A stretch of DNA of 64,000 nucleotides from Phycisphaeraceae bacterium (GTDB taxonomy: Bacteria > Planctomycetota > Phycisphaerae > Phycisphaerales > SM1A02): NCBI GenBank assembly GCA_015709595.1, contig CP054178.1, positions 2,795,205-2,859,204 on the forward strand, in the 5' to 3' direction. A model generated the notes under the pieces. It saw nothing but the letters and a program-made list of their open reading frames with translations, made no database searches and was not told the origin of the DNA. A program made the position numbers and the translations under genes. This document shows, piece by piece, positions 18,731 to 26,330 of the stretch (positions are counted from its first letter, which is position 1; every line of letters starts with the position of its first letter).

Positions 18731-19662
18731 CGACTAAGACGATCCCCATCATAATGAAGGATGATGTAACGAAGCGCCGCAAAAGCGCGCCACCGCCCGT
18801 TTCTAGACTGAACGGGAGCAAGAAGTTGATTGCGTTCGGCTGGTACAGCGGGAAGTTCTCCCATCTGGATTGGCTTCTGCCGCTTCTGCCGAAGTGTCAC
18901 CACTATTGTGAGCCGTTCGCGGGGTCTGCGGCAGTCTTGCTGAACCGCGCTCCCTCGCCCATCGAGACGTACAACGATCTGGATGGTGAAGTCTGTAACT
19001 TCTTCCGTGTCCTGCGCAACCAGAAGGAACGGCTCGTCAAGGCGATTGGATTGACCCCATTCTCACGGGAAGAGTTCGCAATCGCCTGCGAACTCGACGG
19101 CAAGCAATCCGCGATTGAACGGGCACGCCGATTCTACGTTAGAGCGCGACAGGTGCGGACAGGATTGGCGCAGACCGCAAGCCTTGGGCGTTGGGCAAAC
19201 TGCATGGACACAAGCCGCGCTGGAATGAGCGGTGTGGTAAGTCGGTGGCTCGGTGGCGTCGAGATGCTGCCGGAGATTGGTGAACGCTTGATCCGTGTGC
19301 AGATCGAGAATCGTCCCGCTATCGATGTCATTCGACTCTACGACTCTCCCGACACGCTCTTTTACTGCGATCCGCCGTATGTGCATGAGACGCGCGGTGA
19401 CTCCAAGGCATACGGGCATGAAATGACCGACGCGCAGCACGAAGAGTTGGCCGACGCCCTGAACGCGGCCAAGGGTATGGTCGCATTCTCCAACTACGAC
19501 TGCGAGCTCATCGACCGCCTGTATCCATCGAAGCGTTGGCGGAAGATCGTCGGTCCTGCGAAAACGAATCACTCCACGAAGGACACGCGCACCGAAGTTC
19601 TGTGGGTCAACTACGACCCCGAGAAGAAGCGCGCTAGCGACGTTCTGTGGGGAGATCATTGA
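18727..19662 (+). CDS. DNA adenine methylase, Dam/D12 class
   Basis: A 311-residue N6-adenine methyltransferase. The AdoMet-binding motif is CEPFAGSAAVL (about 61-71) and the catalytic motif CDPPY is near 214-218, in the order typical of the alpha (D12) class. Both are intact, so this is the one apparently functional enzyme in the island. The recognition sequence cannot be predicted. It starts within an ATGA overlap with the EcoRI-type fragment, and its own stop overlaps the start of the next gene (TGATG). GC content is visibly lower than in flanking chromosome genes. It may now be an orphan methyltransferase, because the neighbouring candidate nuclease gene is broken. Confidence 0.9.
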   Translation: MTTKTIPIIMKDDVTKRRKSAPPPVSRLNGSKKLIAFGWYSGKFSHLDWLLPLLPKCHHYCEPFAGSAAVLLNRAPSPIETYNDLDGEVCNFFRVLRNQKERLVKAIGLTPFSREEFAIACELDGKQSAIERARRFYVRARQVRTGLAQTASLGRWANCMDTSRAGMSGVVSRWLGGVEMLPEIGERLIRVQIENRPAIDVIRLYDSPDTLFYCDPPYVHETRGDSKAYGHEMTDAQHEELADALNAAKGMVAFSNYDCELIDRLYPSKRWRKIVGPAKTNHSTKDTRTEVLWVNYDPEKKRASDVLWGDH

Positions 19663-20115
19663 TGCCGACGCCACGCGAACTGCTCGACTCGACGCTGGCG
19701 AAAGCGGCGACGCTTGGGGCCAAGCATGTTGTAACCGATGAGGCCATTCTTGAACGTATCGACTACGTTGCAAGGTGCATCAGTAACCGCGCTGGCGTTC
19801 GATTGCTCATGTCGTGCATGCTCGCCAAGATGCACAAGCCAGAGGTCGATCCACGAAAGCCGTACACGGAGATCGGTTCCAAGGATTCCTTCTCCGGGCG
19901 CACCTACGACGAACAGTATTTGACGCGGTTCATCACGGACAATCGTCTGCCCTGCAATCCCACCACCGCCTTTCTTACACCGGCGCTGCGCAATCACGAC
20001 TCGACGCTGACAAAGAATACAGCACTCGTCGGTCGGCCTGCCAAGATGTACGAAGACACTCTGCAACTCCTCGATGATGTCGCCACGGGCAAGGTGACTG
20101 CCGAGCAGGTACTTA

Positions 20116-21009
20116 GAGACTGTTTCAGAACAGTAGATGCCTGGACTTGATCGACTTGATCCGCGAGCAGACGAGCATCGCGGCGGCGAGGTCATGGAAG
20201 GCCTGGAATTGTTCATTCCAGCGTTCGTAGCACAGGCGGAGGCGTCGGAAGTGGCTGAAGCACGCCAGCGTCCGCTCGACCACGTACCGCAGCACGCCCA
20301 GGCCGCTGCCGTGGGTGTCGTCGGTGCGCGGGGCGAGCATGCTGTGGATGCGTTGGCCTTCGACGTGCGCGATCATTTCCCGGGTTCCGTACGCGCGATC
20401 GCCGATGATCGCCTCCGGGCGCCGCGCGGCGCCACGCGGACCCTGCACCGCAGGACGCGCCGCCAGCAGCGCGGGCAGTTGCCTCTGGTCGGGCACGTTG
20501 GCGGGCGTGGTCTGCACCACCAGAGGGGTGCCTCGGGCATCGGTCAGCACATGGCGTTTGCAGCCCTGTTTGCCGCGGTCCGTCGGGTTGGGGCCGGTGT
20601 GCGCCCCTTGGACGGCCCGCACCGACTGCGAATCGACCACGACATGCTGGAGGTCGATGCCATCGAGTTTCCCCAGGCGATTGAGCAACGCCCGATGCAC
20701 CTGCGCCCACACGCCCGCCCTGGTCCACTCGCTGAAACGCCGCCAGCAGGACGAGCCGCTGACGCCGAAGGCGTCGGTCGGCACCGCCTGCCACGGCACG
20801 CCGTAGCGGAGCACGAAGATGATGCCCCGCAGCGCCCGCTTGTTGTCCACCGGCGGCCGGCCCGTCCGGGCCCGCGACACCGGGGCAGCAATGGTTCGAT
20901 CTCTTCCCACAACGCTTCCGGGAGCAGTTCCGCCGCCATGATCGTGCCTCCCTGCACTTGTGCTGACGACGCTCTTCATCGGTCGAGACTCATGTTCTGA
21001 AACAGTCTC
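20116..21009 (-). mobile_element. IS5-family insertion sequence (IS427-like group), 894 bp
   Basis: Ends are defined by perfect 17-bp terminal inverted repeats GAGACTGTTTCAGAACA (20116-20132, and its complement at 20993-21009). The target duplication is TTA at 20113-20115 and 21010-21012, fitting the TNA-type targets of some IS5 groups. It carries one transposase in two frames on the minus strand. Intact ends and duplication indicate a single direct insertion without later rearrangement. Confidence 0.92.
20125..20939 (-). CDS. IS5-family transposase in two frames
   Basis: The N-terminal frame starts at ATG 20939 (GGAGG 7 nt upstream) and reads MAAELLPEALWEEIEPLLPR, the usual IS5-family beginning. 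After about 20-25 codons the homology moves to the -1 frame, which continues from GRPPVDNKRALRGIIF to the end. DDE motifs are in the second frame: VVDSQSVRA (first Asp), GDRAYG (second Asp) and ERTLACFSHFRRLRL (Glu). The stop lies within the terminal inverted repeat. The frame change falls between about 20885 and 20860. It may be programmed frameshifting, known in IS427-type elements, or a disabling 1-nt deletion. No classic A-rich slippery run is present. Confidence 0.8.
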
Positions 21010-21140
21010 TTATTCCACCGCCTGCGCATTGCTTTCCTCGATGCGTACCAAGCTCTTTTGCTTGCCGAGCCGGACAGCGCGGTTAAGCAGCCTCTAAAGG
21101 AAGCATTCTTGAGCCTGCGACAAGCTGCGGAATCGGATGA

Positions 21141-21923
21141 ATGAATCCTCAACAACACTGCATGATCTACTTCTGTTCCGGCACCGACAGCGAGCGGCTG
21201 GACTGGTTCAGAACCATCAACATCGCAGGCGAGAAACTCACCGATCAGGAATTGCGCAACGCGGTCTATGCCGGGCCGTGGACTGCCGATGCCAAGCGGT
21301 ATTTCAGCAAGACGGGCTGTGCTGCGTATGGGCTGGCAAGCGATTACATGCCCGCAGGATGCAGCCCGATCCGGCAGGAATACCTCGAAACCGCGATCGA
21401 CTGGCACGCCCAGGCGACAGGATTGGACAGCATCGAAGAGTACATGTCCAAGCACCAGCACGATGCGGATGCTGGCGAGTTGTGGCACTACTTCCAGAGC
21501 GTGATCGCATGGGTCAAAGCGACGTTCCCGACCAGGCGCAAGGAAATGAAGAACGTCAAATGGGGAGAACTCTTCAACCAGTTCGGGACCAAGCGATTGA
21601 ACCCGACGAAACTGGAGCAGGAAGTCGCCCGGCTCATGGAAGATGAGGACGTGGAGAAGAAGTCAGGCATTTATCCCTACGTTCTCGATGGCGATGAGCG
21701 TCACCTGAACATCCGCGCGTTCTCGCCCAACATGAGGCGGGAAGCGTACGAGAAACAAAAGGGCAAATGTCCGAAGTGCACAGGGGAAAACAAGAACAAG
21801 AAGTGGGAACTCGACGAGATGGAAGCCGACCACATCAAGCCGTGGCATGAAGGCGGCAAGACTGTGGGGGGGAACTGCCAGATGCTGTGCAAGGACTGCA
21901 ATCGCAGAAAGTCGGGCACGTAG
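21141..21923 (+). CDS. HNH endonuclease, truncated DUF262-HNH type
   Basis: A 260-residue product. Its first recognisable part, IYFCSGTDSERLDWFRTINI followed by GEKLTDQELRNAVY, corresponds to the middle of DUF262/GmrSD-type proteins. The preceding ParB-like nucleotide-binding half that should come first is missing. The C-terminal zinc-type HNH domain is present: two CxxC pairs (CPKC, CKDC) around EADHIKPWHEGG and NCQMLC. Family members are phage-restricting nucleases. The truncation probably abolishes the regulatory NTPase half. The ATG overlaps the previous stop (ATGA), but this may be fortuitous given the deletion. Confidence 0.78.
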   Translation: MNPQQHCMIYFCSGTDSERLDWFRTINIAGEKLTDQELRNAVYAGPWTADAKRYFSKTGCAAYGLASDYMPAGCSPIRQEYLETAIDWHAQATGLDSIEEYMSKHQHDADAGELWHYFQSVIAWVKATFPTRRKEMKNVKWGELFNQFGTKRLNPTKLEQEVARLMEDEDVEKKSGIYPYVLDGDERHLNIRAFSPNMRREAYEKQKGKCPKCTGENKNKKWELDEMEADHIKPWHEGGKTVGGNCQMLCKDCNRRKSGT

Positions 21924-21986
21924 CTCGTCACAGGGCAGGGTGAGTCTGCTAACCCCCCGCCCCCCGGACCATCATGCCCCGTACCC

Positions 21987-22132
21987 GGAGTTCCATGACA
22001 TCCTCGCGGCGTTCCGGCGCGCGCCCCCGGCGTTCCGGTGCGCGGCGGCGGCGTTCCGGCGCGCGGTGGCGGCGTTCCGCGCGCGCCCCCGGCGTTCCGC
22101 GCGCGCGCCCCGGAGTTCCGGCGCGCCATCGC
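21987..22132. repeat. 21-bp GGCGTTCCGG tandem array, seven copies
   Basis: Units begin at 21987, 22008, 22029, 22050, 22071 (20 bp), 22091 and 22112. Each starts GGCGTTCC or GGAGTTCC followed by a GC-rich variable part. Read on the opposite strand, the units of the 11.7-kb array also have the period 21 and a GGTGTTCCGG core, so the two arrays appear related. Confidence 0.82.
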
Positions 22133-22170
22133 GGCCTGTCACCCGCTCACGACTCCATCGTGACCAGTAT

Positions 22171-22475
22171 CGAGCGCCGCAGGCCGCCCGCACGGCTCAC
22201 AGAGCCGTGGCACACGCGGGAGTGTGCCGCGGCCGTGTCGGCCGCGGGGAAGTCGCAATGACGCAGACCATCGAGTCGTGAGGGAGTCCTCCGAGTGTGC
22301 GGGTGCGCGATCGAGCGCCGCAGGCCGCCCGCACGGCTGGGACAGCCGTGGCACGCGGGGGGTACGTGGGGGCACGGCTCACAGAGCCGTGGCACGCGGG
22401 GGGTACGTGGGGGCACGGCTCACAGAGCCGTGGCACGCGGGGGGCACGTGGGGGCGCACGGCTCACAGAGCCGTG
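22171..22475. repeat. Right hairpin-repeat block flanking the R-M island
   Basis: One copy of the roughly 145-bp unit seen on the left, then a run of CACGGCTC/GAGCCGTG hairpins about 40 bp apart (22191, 22332, 22373, 22414, 22457) separated by GGCACGCGGGGGG-type spacers. The copy at 22332-22350 has the arms CACGGCTG and CAGCCGTG with loop GGA, that is, both partners of the loop-closing pair have changed. The block sits between convergent genes (HNH and clpV), where it may act as a two-way transcription terminator. It fills most of the 587-bp gap 21924-22510. Confidence 0.88.
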
Positions 22476-22510
22476 GCATGCGGGGGGGTGTGGGGGGCGC
22501 GTGGGGGGGG

Positions 22511-25279
22511 TCAATCGAAGGCGTAGGCGAAGTCGTTGTCGTGGACGCTGATGTGGACGCGGGTGATGCTGCGGCCGTCGATCATGCGGTTGAGGACTTC
22601 GGCGCTGATGGTGGGGAGGACGGTGTTGGTGAGGATGGCGTCGATCATGCGTCCGCCGCTTTCGAGTTCGGTGCAGCGGCTGCCGATGAGGGTGATGACG
22701 GCGGGGTCGTAGTCGAAGGGCACCTTGTGCGTTCCGCGGACGCGCCTGGCGATGCGTGAGAGCTGGAGTTTGCAGATGGCGGCGATCATCTCATCGCTGA
22801 GGGGGTAGTAGGGGATGGTGACGATGCGGCCGAGGAGTGCGGGCGGGAAGACCTTGAGCAGGGGTTCGCGGAGGGCCTTGGCGAGCTGGTCGGGCTCGGG
22901 CTTGAGGTCCGGGTCCTTGCAGAGGTTCATGATGAGGTCGGTGCCGGCGTTGGTGGTGAGCAGGATGATGGTGTTCTTGAAGTCGATGAAGCGTCCCTCG
23001 CCGTCCTCCATCCATCCTTTGTCGAAGACCTGGAAGAAGATTTCGTGGACGTCGGGGTGGGCCTTTTCGACCTCGTCGAGAAGGACGACGGAGTAGGGCT
23101 TGCGTCGGACGGCCTCGGTGAGGATGCCGCCCTCGCCGTAGCCGACGTATCCGGGCGGCGCGCCCTTGAGGGTGGAGACGGTGTGGGCCTCCTGGAACTC
23201 GCTCATGTTGATGGTGATGACGTTCTGTTCGCCGCCGTAGAGTGCCTCGGCGAGTGCGAGGGCGGTTTCGGTCTTTCCGACGCCGGAGGGTCCGGCGAGC
23301 ATGAAGACGCCGATGGGCTTCTGGGGGTTGTCGAGCCCGGCGCGTGAGGTCTGGATGCGCTTGGCGATCATCTCCATGGCGTGCCGCTGTCCGACGACGC
23401 GGTCGGAGAGGATGGAGGCGAGGTTCATGACGGTCTGAATCTCGTTGCGCATCATGCGTCCGACGGGGATGCCGGTCCAGTCGGCGACGACGGAGCCGAC
23501 GGCCTCGGCCCCGACGCTGGGGAGGATGAGGGGTGTTTCGCCCTGGAGTTCGGCGAGTTGCCGCTGGAGTTGGTGGAGGTGGGCGAGGATGTCGGCGCGT
23601 TCCTGTTGGGAGAGGTCGCTGCCGGCGCCGGTGCCGGCTTCGAGCGACTTGGCTTCCCTGGCGGCGGCGTCCCTGGCGGCGGCCTGTTCGAGCTTGGAGC
23701 CGGTGCCCTCGACGGGGGCGGCGTCGCCTCGCAGGCGGGCGCGGGCGCGCAGGACTTCCTCGACGAGTGAGCGTTCCTTCTCCCAGCGGGCTTCGAGGAG
23801 GGCGAGGCGCTCCTTCTCATCCGCCAGCTTCTGCCCGGCGGACTTCTTGCGTTCGGCGACGTCGATGCCGATCTTCTCCTCGCGGGCGATGATGTCGAGC
23901 TCGGTGGTGAGGGCCTCGATGCGCTTGCGGCAGTCATCCACCTCGGCGGGGACGGCGTGCTGGCTGATGGCCACGCGGGCGCAGGCGGTGTCGAGCAGGG
24001 AGACGCACTTGTCGGGCATCTGCCGGGCGGGGATGTAGCGTGCGGAGAGGCGGACGGCGGCCTCGATGCCTTCATCGAGGAGCTGGACCTTGTGGTGCTT
24101 CTCCATGGTGGAGGCGACGCCGCGCATCATGAGGATGGCGCGCTCCTCGGTGGGCTCATCGACCTGCACCACCTGGAAGCGGCGGGTCATGGCGGGATCC
24201 TTCTCGATGTGCTTCTTGTACTCCGCCCAGGTGGTGGCGGCGATGGTGCGCAGGGTGCCGCGGGCCAGGGCGGGCTTGAGGAGCTGGGCGGCGTCGCCGG
24301 TGCCCGCCGAGCCGCCCGCGCCCATGAGGGTGTGGGCCTCGTCGATGAAGAGGATGATGGGCTTGGGGGAGGACTGGACCTCCTCGATGACCTGCTTGAG
24401 GCGGTTCTCGAACTCGCCCTTCATGCTGGCGCCGGCCTGGAGCAGGCCGACGTCGAGCGAGCGCAGGGTGACATCCTTGAGGGAGGGCGGGACGTCGCCC
24501 CGCGCGATGCGCAGGGCGAAGCCCTCGACCACGGCGGTCTTGCCCACGCCCGCCTCGCCGGTGAGGATGGGGTTGTTCTGGCGTCGGCGCATGAGGATGT
24601 CCACGATCTGGCGGATTTCCTCGTCGCGTCCGACGACGGGGTCGATCTTGCCGGAGCGTGCCTGCTCGGTCATGTCCACGGTGAACATGCGCAGGGCCTC
24701 GTTCTTGCCCATCTGGGCGGGCGCCATGGCGCCGCTGGCCTCGCCCGGCGCGCCCGGTCCGCCGGCGGCGGCCTGGAAGCCGTCGGAGGCGGTGAGGGAC
24801 TCCTCGACGGAGCCGGCGACGACTTCCCTGAAGCGATTCTCCAGCGTCTCGGCGGAAATCTTGTCGAACTCCCGGCTGATGGCGAGGAGTTCGTGGCGCA
24901 GCCCGCGCGTGCGCAGGATGCCGACCATCAGGTAGCCGGTGCGCACCTGGGGCTCGTTGAACATGAGGGTGGCGTAGACCCAGCCGCGCTCGACGGCCTC
25001 CTCGACGTGCGGGGAGAGGTCGGAGATGGTGGTGGAGCCGCGCGGCAGGCGATCGAGCGCCTCGGTGACGTCCTTGGCCAGGCGCGAGGGTTCGAGGTTG
25101 AACTGCTTGACGATCTTGACGAGGTCGCAGTCGTTGAGCTGGAGGATCTGGTGGATCCAGTGGACCAGCTCGACGTTGGGATTGCCCCGCATCTTGCAGA
25201 AGACGGTGGCGGCCTCGATGGCCCGGTAGGCCACCTTGTTGAGCTTTCCGAACAGGGCTGCCCGTGAGATCTCGGCCAT
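22511..25279 (-). CDS. tssH: T6SS sheath-recycling ATPase ClpV
   Basis: A 922-residue Hsp100/ClpB-type AAA+ protein. The N-terminal Clp repeat domain (about 1-160) has the sequence style of ClpV. The first Walker A is GEAGVGKT (241-248) and the second GPSGVGKT (663-670). A coiled middle domain lies around 400-560. ClpV extracts and disassembles contracted TssB/TssC sheaths. It is the last gene of the T6SS run, 31 bp after tssG, with GAGGAAAG before its ATG. Downstream is the hairpin-repeat block, a plausible terminator for the locus. Confidence 0.96.
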   Translation of the reverse strand: MAEISRAALFGKLNKVAYRAIEAATVFCKMRGNPNVELVHWIHQILQLNDCDLVKIVKQFNLEPSRLAKDVTEALDRLPRGSTTISDLSPHVEEAVERGWVYATLMFNEPQVRTGYLMVGILRTRGLRHELLAISREFDKISAETLENRFREVVAGSVEESLTASDGFQAAAGGPGAPGEASGAMAPAQMGKNEALRMFTVDMTEQARSGKIDPVVGRDEEIRQIVDILMRRRQNNPILTGEAGVGKTAVVEGFALRIARGDVPPSLKDVTLRSLDVGLLQAGASMKGEFENRLKQVIEEVQSSPKPIILFIDEAHTLMGAGGSAGTGDAAQLLKPALARGTLRTIAATTWAEYKKHIEKDPAMTRRFQVVQVDEPTEERAILMMRGVASTMEKHHKVQLLDEGIEAAVRLSARYIPARQMPDKCVSLLDTACARVAISQHAVPAEVDDCRKRIEALTTELDIIAREEKIGIDVAERKKSAGQKLADEKERLALLEARWEKERSLVEEVLRARARLRGDAAPVEGTGSKLEQAAARDAAAREAKSLEAGTGAGSDLSQQERADILAHLHQLQRQLAELQGETPLILPSVGAEAVGSVVADWTGIPVGRMMRNEIQTVMNLASILSDRVVGQRHAMEMIAKRIQTSRAGLDNPQKPIGVFMLAGPSGVGKTETALALAEALYGGEQNVITINMSEFQEAHTVSTLKGAPPGYVGYGEGGILTEAVRRKPYSVVLLDEVEKAHPDVHEIFFQVFDKGWMEDGEGRFIDFKNTIILLTTNAGTDLIMNLCKDPDLKPEPDQLAKALREPLLKVFPPALLGRIVTIPYYPLSDEMIAAICKLQLSRIARRVRGTHKVPFDYDPAVITLIGSRCTELESGGRMIDAILTNTVLPTISAEVLNRMIDGRSITRVHISVHDNDFAYAFD

Positions 25280-25310
25280 GGGTGGAACTTTCCTCGTTGG
25301 TGGAGTCAGA

Positions 25311-26330
25311 TCACAGATCGCCGGACTGTAGCACGAGGTCGTCCGGGTCGCGGTTGAGCGGCTGGGCGTGCAGCCAGGTGGTCCATCCGAGGCGACCGTC
25401 GCGCCCGAGCTGGACGCTGGGCACCTCGTCGCGTCGCAGGATGAGCTGGACTTCCCACTGCAGCATCCGTCCGAGATAGTTGCGGATCCAGTCGCGCAGA
25501 CGGGTGAACCCGATCGTGCCCGGCAGGAATCGCAGGTAATCCTTCAGACGCAGAGGCCCGAAGACCAGCCGGAACTTCTGCTGACAGTCCCACACCCTGG
25601 AGCCCACGATGGAGGTGCGTCCGAGCGCGCCGGTGGCGCGGGATTCACCCAGACGGCACTGGTACTCGCGGGGCAGGTCGATCCACTGACCGACGAATTC
25701 GACGATGCGCACGGGAACCTGAAAGAAGTCGGACAGGATCGCGGTGAGGCCTTCGGCGTTGCGGGACTGGGCGGCCAGCCGCCCGGCGTAGTGCAGCTTC
25801 GCTTCGTCCGGCAGCGAGTCGCGCTGGTGGAGCGTGGAGAAGGCGTGGCCGAACAGCGAACCGACGTACACCGCGAAGCGGTCCTCATTGGCGCGATCGC
25901 GGCTGACTGTGATCTCGCCGGAAGACCACGCCCGGTAGAAGAGCGAGAGCATCCGGTGGTGGAAGACGTCGAGAAAGCGGGTCAGCGTCGGATCATGCGC
26001 GTTGAGTTCGCGGTTGCGGACGTAGTCGGTCAGGTGGATGGGCAGCGGGCCGTTGGGGCCGAGAAACCCGAAGAACCGGACGGTCATGACCGGCACGGGC
26101 GAGGAGCCGCGCGGCCCGAAGCGGGCCAGCGTGGAGGGGGCGAACGCCGCCGACGCCTCCTGGGCGAAGCGCACGGGGTCGTCGGCCAGCCGCTGCGACC
26201 ATCCCACGCGCGGCAGGTGCGGGTGCTCGCACTCCAGCCGTCGGACGGCCTGGAAGTAGTCGTACTCCCACGGCGCCCGGGCCAGCCGCTCGGTCAGAGG
26301 ATGTTCAGAAGCCCGGTTCTCGCCGGCCAC
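25311..26330 (-). CDS. tssG: T6SS baseplate protein TssG
   Basis: A 339-residue TssG (ImpH/VasB) protein. Family features include the N-terminal FQAVRRLE, RFFGFLGPNGPLP near 95, a DVFHHRMLSLFYRAW segment near 130 and the late FGPLRLKDYLRFLPG. TssG joins TssF and TssE in baseplate wedges. The frame is open far upstream inside tssF, but the GTG at 26330 is selected. GGGGAGG lies 7 nt before it and homology begins right after. It overlaps the end of tssF by 37 bp, pointing to coupled translation. Confidence 0.93.
   Translation of the reverse strand: MAGENRASEHPLTERLARAPWEYDYFQAVRRLECEHPHLPRVGWSQRLADDPVRFAQEASAAFAPSTLARFGPRGSSPVPVMTVRFFGFLGPNGPLPIHLTDYVRNRELNAHDPTLTRFLDVFHHRMLSLFYRAWSSGEITVSRDRANEDRFAVYVGSLFGHAFSTLHQRDSLPDEAKLHYAGRLAAQSRNAEGLTAILSDFFQVPVRIVEFVGQWIDLPREYQCRLGESRATGALGRTSIVGSRVWDCQQKFRLVFGPLRLKDYLRFLPGTIGFTRLRDWIRNYLGRMLQWEVQLILRRDEVPSVQLGRDGRLGWTTWLHAQPLNRDPDDLVLQSGDL

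Larger units (their letters stand above)
19662..21144 (+). pseudogene. Unrecognised R-M-linked gene disrupted by an IS5-family element
   Basis: The 5' part (19662-20115, about 151 codons) encodes a soluble protein I cannot place. Segments such as LLMSCMLAKMHKPEVDPRKP and LPCNPTTAFLTPALRN look well conserved. Its position after the methyltransferase suggests a restriction endonuclease or accessory protein. ATG 19662 has GGAG 8 nt upstream. An insertion sequence follows codon CTT. Beyond it, a 44-codon open tail (FHRLRIAFLDAYQALL... ending SDE) runs to a stop at 21142-21144 that overlaps the next ATG. The tail is one nucleotide out of phase with the 5' part even after removing the element, so either a second frameshift exists or the tail frame is wrongly assigned. 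Confidence 0.6.
18216..21923. other. Decayed restriction-modification island
   Basis: A block of plus-strand genes lying between two related hairpin-repeat blocks: an EcoRI-type methyltransferase fragment, a D12 adenine methyltransferase, an unknown gene split by an insertion sequence, and an N-terminally truncated HNH gene. Base composition is visibly lower in GC than in the surrounding genes. Gene starts and stops overlap (ATGA or TGATG), suggesting the remnants of one operon. Acquisition by transfer is inferred from composition, gene content and decay. Confidence 0.6.

Noticed and set aside
18727-21923. A working restriction-modification system
   Set aside because: Only the D12 methyltransferase seems intact. 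The EcoRI-type gene, the IS-split gene and the HNH gene are all truncated or broken.
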